Below, piece after piece: positions 1 through 8,545 of a stretch of DNA of 64,000 nt. Source of the DNA: Leeuwenhoekiella nanhaiensis (GTDB lineage: Bacteria > Bacteroidota > Bacteroidia > Flavobacteriales > Flavobacteriaceae); assembly GCF_002744755.1 (NCBI RefSeq), contig NZ_KZ319289.1, positions 124,001 through 188,000 on the forward strand. The letters are read 5' to 3'. The notes beneath the pieces are model-generated. The model was not told the origin of the DNA. It did not search any database and worked only from the letters and a program-made list of their open reading frames with translations. The first letter of the stretch is position 1. Every line of letters begins with the position of its first letter. Position numbers and translations under genes: made by a program.

Positions 1-231
1 CGGGCCAAAACCATTTTAGAAAGCGTTGCCGAATATTCTGTTGATGATGAAGGTAAAGCCCTGCATTGCCCGGAGTGCAACAGTACGCAGGTGAAGTATT
101 ACACCACGGTCAACAGTTTTAAGGCTTTCGCCTCGTTTTTGGTGACGTTGCTTGTTTCGGTTTTACCAATCTATACCAAGTATGAATACCGCTGTGAAAA
201 CTGTAAAAATCAATTCAATTTAAATGGCTAA
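1..231 (+). CDS. C-terminal part of a zinc-ribbon membrane protein, DUF2007-like (5' end outside window)
   Basis: Frame 1 is open from the window edge to TAA at 229-231 (76 codons). It encodes a CPEC pair near residue 24, a hydrophobic stretch (FASFLVTLLVSVLPIY) and a CENC pair near the end, so it is a two-CxxC zinc ribbon split by one membrane segment. Flavobacterial proteins of the DUF2007 'putative signal transducing protein' family have this kind of tail; with the N-terminal domain missing, that assignment is tentative. Its stop overlaps the bioD start by 8 bases, so the two are probably cotranscribed. No specific function is known. Confidence 0.6.
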   Translation, partial: RAKTILESVAEYSVDDEGKALHCPECNSTQVKYYTTVNSFKAFASFLVTLLVSVLPIYTKYEYRCENCKNQFNLNG

Positions 232-844
232 ACACACGTATTTTATCACCGGAATTTCTACCGAAGTAGGCAAAACAGTAGCCTCGGCCATCGTAACTGA
301 AGCTTTGGAAGCTGATTACTGGAAACCCATTCAGGCTGGTGATCTGGAACATTCAGATACGCATAAGGTTAAAGATTTCGTTTCTAACACAAAGACGCAG
401 TTTCACCCCAATGCCTTTAGTCTGAATACGCCTATGAGTCCGCACGCCGCGGCCGAAATCGACGGAGTGCACATCAAAGCCGCGGAAATCAAAAGGCCAA
501 AAACCAAAAATCATCTGGTAATAGAAGGAGCAGGCGGTTTGTTGGTTCCCATAAACGATACAGAAACCATTCTCGATTTAATCGATGCCGAAGACCGCGT
601 GATTGTGGTTTCGCGGCATTATTTGGGCAGTATTAACCATACCCTGCTCACGATCGATAAGCTGAAACAGGCCGGAAAAACAGTCTTTGGAATCCTTTTT
701 AGCGGAGCAGAACACCCCACCACCGAGTCGGTCATCAAAAAGATGAGCGGCGTTCCGGTTCTGGGTCGCATTGATGAGGAGCCTTATTTTGACCGAATGG
801 TGGTTAAAGAATATGCTGATTCTTTGAAAGACAGTTTGCAGTAG
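224..844 (+). CDS. bioD: Dethiobiotin synthase BioD
   Basis: BioD closes the ureido ring of dethiobiotin from 7,8-diaminopelargonate, CO2 and ATP, the penultimate step of biotin synthesis, in the cytoplasm. The 206-residue protein has the family P-loop at residues 10-18 (GISTEVGKT), the KPIQAGD substrate loop near residue 34 and the EGAGGLLVP segment near residue 105, at normal family length. The ATG overlaps the upstream gene by 8 bases and bioA follows after 52 bases, so this reads as part of a biotin operon. bioF is not in the window and may lie upstream. Confidence 0.95.
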   Translation: MAKHTYFITGISTEVGKTVASAIVTEALEADYWKPIQAGDLEHSDTHKVKDFVSNTKTQFHPNAFSLNTPMSPHAAAEIDGVHIKAAEIKRPKTKNHLVIEGAGGLLVPINDTETILDLIDAEDRVIVVSRHYLGSINHTLLTIDKLKQAGKTVFGILFSGAEHPTTESVIKKMSGVPVLGRIDEEPYFDRMVVKEYADSLKDSLQ

Positions 845-896
845 GCAATAGCAGTGTGCAGGCTTGTACAAATTTTTAAATTTTAAACTTTGAGTT

Positions 897-2162
897 TTGA
901 ATCTAACTAAACGCGACCAAAAACACATTTGGCACCCGCTTACCCAGCATAAATTGCACCCGGAAGCCAAGCCCATCGTTCGGGCAAAGGGCGCTTTATT
1001 GTACGATGAGGAGGGCAAGGATTATGTAGATGCGATTTCTTCCTGGTACACGGCGATGTACGGGCACTGCAATGATTTTATTATTGAGCGCGCGCATAAA
1101 CAAATGCAGCAGCTCGACCAGATTATTTTTAGCGGATTTACGCACGAGCCGGCGGTTGAACTGTCTGAAAAACTGATGGCCATTTTACCTGCAAATCAGC
1201 AAAAGCTGATGTTTAACGACAACGGTTCTACAGCTACCGAGATCGGGATTAAAATGGCTTTGCAATACCATCACAACAAGGGGCAGAATCGCAAAACGCT
1301 TTTAGCCTTTGAAGAAGGTTTTCACGGCGATACACTGGGTGCGATGTCTGTAAGCGGACTCTCGGTTTATAACGGTCCGTTTGAGGAGTTTTTTATTGAT
1401 GTAAAGCGCATTGCACTGCCTGACGGCGAAAACATTCCGCAAATTTTGAAAGCTATTGAAGGCTTTCATGAGGAAAGTCCGCTGGCGGGATTTATCTATG
1501 AGCCTTTGGTACAGGGCGCCGCCGGAATGAAAATGTATCAGGCTCGACATCTGGAGCCTATACTTGAAAAATGTAAAGAGCTTGGCATCATCACGATTGC
1601 CGATGAGGTGATGACCGGCTTTGGGAAAACCGGAAGCTTTTTTGCGTCAGATCATATCTCTACTAAACCTGATGTGATGTGTCTTTCCAAAGCGCTTACT
1701 GCCGGACTTGTTCCTATGGGAATCACTACCTGCACGCAGAAGATTTACGATGCGTTCTATGATGATGATTTGGGTAAAGGCTTGTTTCATGCGCATACCT
1801 ATTCGGCAAATCCCATCGCCTGCGCGACTGCCATTGCGGGTATCGAATTGTTACAATCAGACGAAATACAGAAAAATATCAAGGCGATAACCGGTTGGCA
1901 TCAGAAATTTGCCCGTGAACTAGAAGGGCATCCCAAAGTACGGGTTACGCGTCAGCAGGGTATTATTTTCGCTCTAGAATTAAATTTGGAAATGGAGCGG
2001 TATGGCAATCTGCGCTACCAGATTTATGAGTTCTGTATGGCCGAAGGGGTCTACTTAAGGCCATTGGGCGCGACCATTTATATATTGGCTCCCTATGTCA
2101 CCACCCGAGAGCAAATGGATCGGGTTTATGCTGCGATTAGGAAGGTGTTGGATAACTTCTAA
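897..2162 (+). CDS. bioA: Adenosylmethionine-8-amino-7-oxononanoate aminotransferase BioA
   Basis: This PLP enzyme converts 8-amino-7-oxononanoate (KAPA) to diaminopelargonate, normally using S-adenosylmethionine as amino donor. The class III aminotransferase signature is complete: WHPLTQH at residues 12-18, the GSTATE phosphate-cup segment, IADEVMTGFGKTG and the Schiff-base lysine K265 in SKALTAG. The start must be TTG at 897, because an in-frame TGA lies directly before it (891-893) and the next ATG would remove the WHPLTQH motif. The TAA stop shares CTAA with the stop of the convergent Coa1-like gene. The length of 421 residues is normal. Confidence 0.95.
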   Translation: MNLTKRDQKHIWHPLTQHKLHPEAKPIVRAKGALLYDEEGKDYVDAISSWYTAMYGHCNDFIIERAHKQMQQLDQIIFSGFTHEPAVELSEKLMAILPANQQKLMFNDNGSTATEIGIKMALQYHHNKGQNRKTLLAFEEGFHGDTLGAMSVSGLSVYNGPFEEFFIDVKRIALPDGENIPQILKAIEGFHEESPLAGFIYEPLVQGAAGMKMYQARHLEPILEKCKELGIITIADEVMTGFGKTGSFFASDHISTKPDVMCLSKALTAGLVPMGITTCTQKIYDAFYDDDLGKGLFHAHTYSANPIACATAIAGIELLQSDEIQKNIKAITGWHQKFARELEGHPKVRVTRQQGIIFALELNLEMERYGNLRYQIYEFCMAEGVYLRPLGATIYILAPYVTTREQMDRVYAAIRKVLDNF

Positions 2163-2599
2163 AAATCGTTGTTTTCAACAGAATCCTTTAAATCAATAAG
2201 CTCTCCGGTTTCATCAACCTGAATTTCAAAGATTTCATAAACCGTATTGTCATCTGAACCCCGGCTTTTGACGTGCAGCATGGCTTCGCCTTTCGGACCT
2301 TTAATAGGTAGGGTAACTTCACTTGTTTTAAGTCCGTTATTGATATTTACCGAAAAGCTGCCTATCCCATCTTCTTCAATAGGTTCGCCTAAAATCTCGA
2401 TAACCTTAGGGTTTTGCTGTGCAAGTTGCAAAGCCTCTTCGCTACCGGAACTGGATTTTACAGAGCTAAAAAAACCAAAAATAGCGGTGCCTAAAAGTAG
2501 TATTCCCAGTACAATTATCGTAAAACAACCGCCAAGTGGGACTACCCATTTCCAGTTTTTAGACCACCAACTACGGGGTTCATTTTCAAGTTCGTTCAT
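2159..2599 (-). CDS. Coa1-family (cytochrome oxidase assembly 1-like) membrane protein
   Basis: The protein has a short charged N-terminus, one strong membrane segment (about residues 17-43 of a 146-residue protein) and a C-terminal domain with the 'VIEILGEPIE... SFSVNINNG... LPIKGPKGEA' pattern of the Coa1/DUF1783 family. In mitochondria Coa1 helps assemble cytochrome c oxidase; bacterial homologues are mostly untested. I chose the ATG at 2597-2599 (MNELENEP) over the upstream in-frame ATG, which would add ten residues. It is convergent with bioA and overlaps it at the stop codons, so it is unlikely to be part of the biotin pathway. Confidence 0.75.
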   Translation of the reverse strand: MNELENEPRSWWSKNWKWVVPLGGCFTIIVLGILLLGTAIFGFFSSVKSSSGSEEALQLAQQNPKVIEILGEPIEEDGIGSFSVNINNGLKTSEVTLPIKGPKGEAMLHVKSRGSDDNTVYEIFEIQVDETGELIDLKDSVENNDF

Positions 2600-2805
2600 G
2601 ACTTTTTGATTTTTAATTGGCGCCGCCAATGGGTTTCATATTCTGTGGCTTGCCTTGAAATTGAAAATTTGTTTTCAACGAACTCCTGGTCGCCTTACCC
2701 CCAGATCATCATTGATACTACTAAACTAATGGTTTTAATTGAAAAGTACTTTTTCAATGCGCTCCGATGTGTAAATACTATTTTTGCACTCTAAATTTTG
2801 TTGTG

Positions 2806-3990
2806 ATGCAACCTATTGCAATTACCGGTAGCGCTTCTGTTTCCGCCTTTGGCGAAAACAATTCAGAGGTATTCAATCAAAAACATTCGTTGTCTTTTGA
2901 TCAGGAGCTCCTTGACTGGGTGGGCCGCCTTCCGGAAAGCTTAAAAGCTAAAATCAAAGCCTTGCGTAACGAAAACCGGAATTTTCAGGCATTAGATGCC
3001 TCAGTTCTCTATGCAATTTACGTTTCGCGATTAGCAACGCGGCAAGCCGGATGGAAAAAAGGTGATGCTTTCGGGATCAATATCGGTTCGTCACGCGGTG
3101 CTACCCAACTTTTTGAGCAGTATTACGATGCTTTTGCTAAAACCGGCAAAGCCGAAACTTTAGCGTCGCCTTCTACAACTTTAGGCAATATTGCATCCTG
3201 GGTGGCGCAGGATTTACAAAACGACGGACCCGAAATTTCCCATTCCATTACCTGCTCAACCGCCTTACATGCGTTGCTTAATGGTGTCGCCTGGTTGCAG
3301 GCCGGGATGTGCGATAAATTTTTGGTGGGCGGTAGCGAGGCGGCCTTAACGCCTTTTACGATTGCACAGATGCAAGCGCTCAAAACCTACAGCCGTGCCA
3401 GAGAAGATGCTGATTTTCCGTGTCTGGCTTTTGATTTGGAAAAGACCGAAAATACTATGGTTTTAGGGGAAGGCGCGGCTTCTATTTGTATGGAAAAAGG
3501 GACCCGCGAAAATGCTCTGGCTTATATAACCGGCGTGGGTTATGCCACCGAAGCTTTACAACACGCGGTTTCGGTTTCTGCCGAAGCCACCTGCTTTCAA
3601 AAGTCCATGAGAATGGCGGTTGAAAGCGCGTTTGGGGGAGCTGAGAATGATGGGATTTCCGCCTTCGCGGAAATGCCTAAGAATATAGATGCGGTTGTGA
3701 TGCACGCGCCGGGGACCATTCTGGGTGATCAATCGGAATATAAAGCGATTCAAAAACTATTTGGAGACAAGCTTCCGTTATTAACAACCAATAAATGGAA
3801 AATAGGGCATACTTTCGGTGCAAGCGGACTACTCAGTTTAGATACTGCAATTCAGATGCTTCAGACCCAAAAATGGGAGGAAGCGCCGTTTTTTTCGCCG
3901 CAGGCTAAACCCAAAGAATTGAAAAATATACTCGTAAATGCTGTAGGATTTGGTGGCAATGCCGTGAGTATTTTGGTAACGAGGGCCTAG
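2806..3990 (+). CDS. Beta-ketoacyl-ACP synthase family protein inside the biotin gene block
   Basis: The fold is KAS I/II-like (thiolase superfamily). The catalytic triad is visible as C150 in SITCSTALHALL, H300 in VVMHAPGT and H335 in KIGHTFGASG, with a glycine-rich NAVGFGGNAVS at the C-terminus. The protein has about 394 residues. ATG 2806 gives MQPIAITGSA, the expected first strand; a longer frame from 2767 adds a Cys-rich stretch with no support. A -7 element (2779-2786) lies just upstream. The position between bioA and bioB suggests a role in making the pimeloyl precursor, but this is inference. A general FabF-like or polyketide role remains possible. Confidence 0.8.
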   Translation: MQPIAITGSASVSAFGENNSEVFNQKHSLSFDQELLDWVGRLPESLKAKIKALRNENRNFQALDASVLYAIYVSRLATRQAGWKKGDAFGINIGSSRGATQLFEQYYDAFAKTGKAETLASPSTTLGNIASWVAQDLQNDGPEISHSITCSTALHALLNGVAWLQAGMCDKFLVGGSEAALTPFTIAQMQALKTYSRAREDADFPCLAFDLEKTENTMVLGEGAASICMEKGTRENALAYITGVGYATEALQHAVSVSAEATCFQKSMRMAVESAFGGAENDGISAFAEMPKNIDAVVMHAPGTILGDQSEYKAIQKLFGDKLPLLTTNKWKIGHTFGASGLLSLDTAIQMLQTQKWEEAPFFSPQAKPKELKNILVNAVGFGGNAVSILVTRA

Positions 3991-4094
3991 TTTTTTAACT
4001 TTATAAACAACAGATTTAGTATTTTTGAGCCATCTCCTGCTGCCCGAAAAATTACCAGGACTTTTTAAGGCATTAAAGATTTAAAAACAGACCC

Positions 4095-5174
4095 ATGAAA
4101 CACGATTGGACCCGCGAGGAAATCCTCGATATCTACAACAAACCTTTGATGGAGCTGCTTTATGAAGCGGCAACGGTACACCGTCAACATCACGACCCCA
4201 ATACCGTTCAGGTTTCTACCCTGCTTTCTATAAAAACAGGGGGCTGTCCCGAAGATTGTGGGTATTGCCCGCAGGCTGCCCGTTACCACACGAATATTGA
4301 AGGCAATGATTTGATGGGTGTGCAGCAGGTAAAAGCTCAGGCTTTACGCGCAAAAGCTGCCGGCAGTTCACGCGTATGTATGGGTGCGGCCTGGCGAAAT
4401 GTAAAAGATGGGGAAGAATTTGATCAGGTTTTAGAAATGGTGCGTACCATAAACAAGCTCGATATGGAAGTGTGCTGTACGCTGGGTATGATTACCGAAA
4501 ATCAGGCGCAGCGTCTTGCTGAGGCCGGTTTGTATGCCTACAACCACAACCTCGATACTTCTGAAGATTACTATAAAGATGTGATTTCTACCCGTGCGTT
4601 TCAGGATCGTCTGGACACGATAGGCAATGTGCGTAAGACCAACGTTACCGTGTGTAGCGGGGGGATTATTGGTATGGGCGAAAAGGTTGAAGATCGCGCA
4701 GGTATGCTCGTGGCTTTGGCGACTTTAGATCCTCAGCCCGAAAGCGTGCCCATTAATGCTCTGGTTGCGGTTGAAGGTACACCTATGGAAGATATTGAAC
4801 CCATTTCAATCTGGGAGATGGTGCGTATGGTGGCTACCACGCGTATTGTAATGCCACAGACTCAGGTACGACTAAGTGCCGGTCGTACACAAATGAGCAG
4901 AGAAGGGCAGGCGATGTGTTTCTTTGCCGGGGCAAATTCCATTTTTGCAGGGGATAAATTGTTAACCACACCTAACCCCGATGTGAACGAGGATATGGAA
5001 ATGTTTAAACTGCTGGGGCTTAACCCGCAGGCTCCTTTTGTAAAGAAAGCACAGCCTGAAACCGTAGAAGCGGTAGATTCTAAGCACTTGCCAAAAGGCG
5101 AAAAACCAAAATGGTCAAGACCTGGGCATACCATTCCACGAAATGAAGAGGCTAAGGCAAAAGCCAAGGCTTAA
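4095..5174 (+). CDS. bioB: Biotin synthase BioB
   Basis: BioB is a radical-SAM enzyme that inserts sulfur into dethiobiotin. The radical-SAM [4Fe-4S] motif CxxxCxxC is at C51, C55 and C58 (GGCPEDCGYCPQ), and the later YNHNLDTS, VCSGGIIGMGE and RLSAGR segments are typical of BioB, the last near the auxiliary-cluster arginine. The length of 359 residues is normal, with a Lys/Ala-rich tail. It follows the ketosynthase after 104 bases on the same strand and precedes the cupin gene by 18 bases. Confidence 0.97.
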   Translation: MKHDWTREEILDIYNKPLMELLYEAATVHRQHHDPNTVQVSTLLSIKTGGCPEDCGYCPQAARYHTNIEGNDLMGVQQVKAQALRAKAAGSSRVCMGAAWRNVKDGEEFDQVLEMVRTINKLDMEVCCTLGMITENQAQRLAEAGLYAYNHNLDTSEDYYKDVISTRAFQDRLDTIGNVRKTNVTVCSGGIIGMGEKVEDRAGMLVALATLDPQPESVPINALVAVEGTPMEDIEPISIWEMVRMVATTRIVMPQTQVRLSAGRTQMSREGQAMCFFAGANSIFAGDKLLTTPNPDVNEDMEMFKLLGLNPQAPFVKKAQPETVEAVDSKHLPKGEKPKWSRPGHTIPRNEEAKAKAKA

Positions 5175-5192
5175 TTTAATTTATTTGAATAC

Positions 5193-6059
5193 TTGAAGCT
5201 TAAACAGATACATAGGGTAAAAACCATCACTAAAAAGGAGTTTGTACGGGATTACGTCAGGCCTCAAAAACCGGTGGTTATCGAGAATCTTATTGAAGAT
5301 TGGCCGGCCTATGATAAATGGCATCTGGATTATATTAAAGAGGTTGCCGGCGACCGCGAAGTGCCTTTGTATGATGACAGACCGGTGACTCACGAAGACG
5401 GTTTTAACCAGGCGCACGCCAAAATGAAAATGGCAGATTATATTGATTTGCTTAAGCGCGAGCCTACCAATTACCGCATCTTTCTGTATAATATTATGAA
5501 GGAAGTGCCTTCGTTAAAGAAGGATTTTAAGTTTCCGAAAATAGGTTTGCGTTTGTTGAAGCAAATCCCGATGGTGTTCTTTGGGGGTGAAAACTCTAAA
5601 GTGTTTATGCACCATGACATCGACTGGGCCAATATTTTGCATTTTCATTTCCACGGAAAAAAGCAGTGCATCCTTTTTGCTCCAGACCAGACCGAAAATC
5701 TCTATAAAGTACCGCATTCGCTTATTACCCGCGAGGATATTGACTTTGATCATCCCGATTACGAGAAATTCCCAATACTGAAAAAAGCCGAAGGTTTTAT
5801 CTGCGAACTCAACCACGGCGAGACGCTTTATATGCCCGAAGGGTATTGGCATTATATGAAGTATGTAACGCCTGGTTTTAGTATGAGCCTGCGTGCATTG
5901 CCGCGCAAGCCTAAACACCTCTTACAGGCGGTGTATAACGTTTTTGTGATGCGTCATTTTGATAACCTGATGCGTCGCCGTAAAGGTCAGGCGTGGATTG
6001 ACGAGAAAAATGAGCGTGCCATTGCAGAGACCCATAAAAAACATGGATTAACGGCTTAA
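5193..6059 (+). CDS. JmjC/cupin_8-type putative Fe(II)/2-oxoglutarate oxygenase
   Basis: The domain is cupin_8-like. The probable iron ligands are H140 or H141 with D142 in FMHHDIDWANIL and H220 in PEGYWHYMKY, with the following lysine of HGKKQ as a plausible 2-oxoglutarate contact. Relatives include protein hydroxylases, but the substrate here is unknown. An in-frame TAA at 5172-5174 and the lack of an early ATG make TTG 5193 the likely start. It lies 18 bases after bioB and may share its transcript; no biotin role is established. The stop forms a shared TTAA with recX. Confidence 0.75.
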   Translation: MKLKQIHRVKTITKKEFVRDYVRPQKPVVIENLIEDWPAYDKWHLDYIKEVAGDREVPLYDDRPVTHEDGFNQAHAKMKMADYIDLLKREPTNYRIFLYNIMKEVPSLKKDFKFPKIGLRLLKQIPMVFFGGENSKVFMHHDIDWANILHFHFHGKKQCILFAPDQTENLYKVPHSLITREDIDFDHPDYEKFPILKKAEGFICELNHGETLYMPEGYWHYMKYVTPGFSMSLRALPRKPKHLLQAVYNVFVMRHFDNLMRRRKGQAWIDEKNERAIAETHKKHGLTA

Positions 6060-6538
6060 GGAATCAACTCTTTCGCTTTTTCATAAATCCAGTCTCCGGG
6101 CCAGCCTCTGTAAGCCATATAATCGGCTAGTTTTTTGCGCTTTTTGTATTTGTCTGTTTCGCCGGTGAGTTGGTCAAAACGTTTCTGAGCGAGTTCGTCA
6201 AAGGTGTTGAGGTATTCACTTTCCGGGATTTCGGTAAAGGCTTTTTTGATGAGGTAATCGCCTATTTCGCGTTGTTTCAGTTCTTGCTTAATTCGGTTTT
6301 TGCCCCATTTTTTATGACGAAATTTTCCCCGTGCAAAACTACGTGCAAAGCGCTCTTCATCCAGAAACTTGTGCTGTAGTAAGTGATAGAGTACGGCATC
6401 AACCGCTTCCGGCATCATACGCATTTCTACCAGTTTATCGCGCACTTCTTTGTGACAACGATCCTGATAGGCGCAGTACTTTTCCAGCTTTCGCTTGGCT
6501 TCTTCTACAGTATAGGTTTTTACGGAGTGTTGATTCAA
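6056..6538 (-). CDS. recX: Regulatory protein RecX
   Basis: This is a small, highly charged, helix-rich protein of 160 residues made of three-helix repeats. EAKRKLEKYCAYQDRC, then LVEMRMMPEAVDAVLYHLLQHKFLDEERFARSFARGK, then WGKNRIKQEL, is the RecX pattern. RecX binds RecA filaments and limits recombinase activity. It stands alone on the minus strand, not beside recA. Its TAA stop is formed from the same TTAA quartet as the convergent cupin gene. Confidence 0.92.
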   Translation of the reverse strand: MNQHSVKTYTVEEAKRKLEKYCAYQDRCHKEVRDKLVEMRMMPEAVDAVLYHLLQHKFLDEERFARSFARGKFRHKKWGKNRIKQELKQREIGDYLIKKAFTEIPESEYLNTFDELAQKRFDQLTGETDKYKKRKKLADYMAYRGWPGDWIYEKAKELIP

Positions 6539-6612
6539 AATTCAAGGGTCAAAATTCAAATTTACTGTCTTTTTAATCCACTATAGACTTATCTAATTGA
6601 AAGCTTGTAAAT

Positions 6613-6653
6613 TTTCTCCCTTTGGGAGAAATGCCCGTCAGGGCAATGAGGGA
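6613..6653. repeat. Solo double-hairpin element between recX and rng
   Basis: The stretch holds CTCCC-TTT-GGGAG (6616-6628), then CCC-GTCA-GGG (6634-6643), then ATGAGGGA. This 'palindrome, spacer, G-rich tail' build resembles the right end of the DUF559 insert in leuS (42667-42697). I recall similar sequences as dispersed intergenic repeats in flavobacteria, but cannot check it here. It lies just beyond the rng terminator. Confidence 0.45.
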
Positions 6654-6655
6654 AC

Positions 6656-6692
6656 AATAAAAAACCCCCACCGTTTTCACGATGGGGGTTGT
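6656..6692 (-). terminator. Intrinsic terminator of rng
   Basis: On the minus strand AACCCCCA pairs with TGGGGGTT (6683-6690 with 6663-6670) around a 12-base loop and is followed by a run of T. It lies seven bases past the rng stop. Confidence 0.85.
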
Positions 6693-6698
6693 TTCAGT

Positions 6699-8237
6699 TT
6701 ATCTAATTTCTTTCCCGTCTTTGTCAGTAAAGCGGTACTCGAGATACGTGTAAGCATCTCTGGGCATTATTTTAACCCATTTTTTGTGTTCTATAAACCA
6801 TTTAGAACGTGCTGAAGGGAAGCCTTTTGTCAGGAAGGCCGCTATAAAGGGATGCGTGTGTAACGTGATCTTTTTATAGTCTTTTTTGAATAGTTTGATC
6901 AAATCTGCCTGTATGCGATTGACAACACTTATGGGAGCCTCAATCTCACCATCGCCATTAGGATCTTTCTCTCGGGTTTTGATATTCATCTCAGGGCGCA
7001 CACGCTGGCGTGTGATCTGGATGAGACCAAATTTACTTGGAGGTAAGATTTTATGTTTGGCGCGGTCGTCGCTCATCTCATCACGCAGGTGATTGAAGAG
7101 CTTCTTACGATTTTCGGCTTTACCCATATCGATAAAGTCTATCACAATGATACCACCCATATCCCGCAGACGCAATTGTCTGGCGATCTCGGTGGCAGCG
7201 ATTAAATTGACCTCGAGGGCCGTTTCTTCCTGGCTTTTGGCCTTGTTAGACCTGTTACCACTGTTTACATCGATGACGTGTAGTGCTTCGGTGTGTTCAA
7301 TCACTAGATAAGCACCGCGGCTCATCGAAACAGTCTTGCCAAATGAAGTCTTTATTTGACGCTCAATCCCATGTTTTTCATAGATGGGAACCGAATTTTG
7401 ATAGAGTTTTACGATATTTTCTTTATTAGGTGCAATCTCTTGCAGGTATTCTTTGATTTGGTAATACAATGTCTCATCGTCCACACAAATATTGGTGTAC
7501 GAGTCATTAAACAGGTCTCTTAACATAGAAGAGGCGCGGTTCATCTCGCCCAGTACTTTGCTGGGTAAATGAGCATTGTGTAATTTTTTACACATGGCGG
7601 TCCAACGGTCCACCAGGTTTTGTAGATCTTTGTCTAGTTCTGCAACCAGTTTTCCTTCAGCTACAGTGCGTACGATTACCCCAAAACCTTTGGGACGTAT
7701 GCTCTGCATAAGGCGTTTAAGCCTTGCTTTTTCTTCGCGCGACTCGATTTTTTGTGAGATCGAGATTCGGTCTGAAAAAGGAACAAGAACCACATATCTT
7801 CCGGCAATAGAAAGCTCACTGCTTATTCTGGGGCCTTTGGTAGAAATAGGTTCTTTTACTACTTGCACAAGGATAGATTGATTGGATTTTAAAGCATCTG
7901 CTATCTTTCCGTTTTTATCAATATCCTTTTCTGCAGGAAATTTTTTTAAGGAGTAATCCTTGAGTTTACCTGTGCTTACACGTTTTACAAATTTCAAAAG
8001 GGTAGGAAGTTGTGGCCCGAGATCGTGATAGTGTAAAAAACCATCTTTCTCATAACCTACGTTGACAAACGCAGCGTTAAGACCTGAAACCGTCTTGCGT
8101 ATTTTGGCAATAAAAATATCACCTACACTAAACTGGTTATCTTCTTCATCCTTATGTAATTCTATTAGTTTACCATCTTTTAAAAGGGCAAAATCAACTG
8201 AAGTGGAACTGGATCGAATTATTAATTCATTATTCAC
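6699..8237 (-). CDS. rng: Ribonuclease E/G family protein (RNase G type)
   Basis: This endoribonuclease takes part in rRNA maturation and mRNA decay. The 512-residue protein has an N-terminal S1 domain (FSVGDIFIAKIRKTVSGLNAAFVNVGYEKDGFLH) and the DNase-I-like catalytic core, with metal-binding acidic residues in HVIDVNSGNRS and VIDFIDMG and the TRQRVRPE motif. The CPxC zinc-link of enterobacterial RNase E/G is absent: the place after TRQRVRPEMNIK reads TREKDPNGDGE. There is no RNase E-style scaffold domain. Upstream on the same strand are a 30-residue basic protein and HU; a terminator (8405-8438) separates them. Confidence 0.93.
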   Translation of the reverse strand: MNNELIIRSSSTSVDFALLKDGKLIELHKDEEDNQFSVGDIFIAKIRKTVSGLNAAFVNVGYEKDGFLHYHDLGPQLPTLLKFVKRVSTGKLKDYSLKKFPAEKDIDKNGKIADALKSNQSILVQVVKEPISTKGPRISSELSIAGRYVVLVPFSDRISISQKIESREEKARLKRLMQSIRPKGFGVIVRTVAEGKLVAELDKDLQNLVDRWTAMCKKLHNAHLPSKVLGEMNRASSMLRDLFNDSYTNICVDDETLYYQIKEYLQEIAPNKENIVKLYQNSVPIYEKHGIERQIKTSFGKTVSMSRGAYLVIEHTEALHVIDVNSGNRSNKAKSQEETALEVNLIAATEIARQLRLRDMGGIIVIDFIDMGKAENRKKLFNHLRDEMSDDRAKHKILPPSKFGLIQITRQRVRPEMNIKTREKDPNGDGEIEAPISVVNRIQADLIKLFKKDYKKITLHTHPFIAAFLTKGFPSARSKWFIEHKKWVKIMPRDAYTYLEYRFTDKDGKEIR

Positions 8238-8404
8238 GCTTCATTAAATTATATCCGCCCCGTAGGTACGGGACAAAAGATTAAACATTATTATTTTTCA
8301 CAGGATTTTGTGTACCGGCAGGAGTTTATGGCTGACGCAGAATTGCTCAGCTCAATTATAATCTCCAGATGTCAATGAACGTATGCTATACCCTCAAGGG
8401 GTAT

Positions 8405-8438
8405 ATTAAAAGAAAAAGTAGTGCTAGACTACTTTTTC
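8405..8438 (-). terminator. Terminator overlapping the stop of the small basic gene
   Basis: A perfect 11-base inverted repeat (8412-8422 with 8428-8438, five-base loop) is followed on the minus strand by TTTTAATA. The stop codon 8429-8431 lies inside the stem. A second hairpin (8387-8393 with 8399-8405) follows. Confidence 0.75.
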
Positions 8439-8521
8439 TTCTTGTGACGGTTAGCGCGACGACGTTTTTTACGTTTGTGCGTTGCTACCTTGTGTCTTTT
8501 TCTTTTCTTACCACTTGGCAT
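8429..8521 (-). CDS. Very small Arg/Lys-rich protein (30 residues), probably ribosome- or RNA-associated
   Basis: The minus strand has ATG at 8519-8521, 30 codons and TAG at 8429-8431. The product, MPSGKKRKRHKVATHKRKKR followed by RRANRHKKKK, is about two-thirds Lys, Arg and His. I recognise near-identical mini-proteins in other Bacteroidota next to rng and HU. The composition and length resemble small ribosomal proteins (THX, L34 or L36 type), so a ribosomal role is likely but is inference. The codons used are ordinary and the gene has its own terminator, which supports it being real. It is short enough for automatic callers to miss. Confidence 0.75.
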   Translation of the reverse strand: MPSGKKRKRHKVATHKRKKRRRANRHKKKK

Positions 8522-8545
8522 AAGAGCTCAGTTTAAAATTAATAG

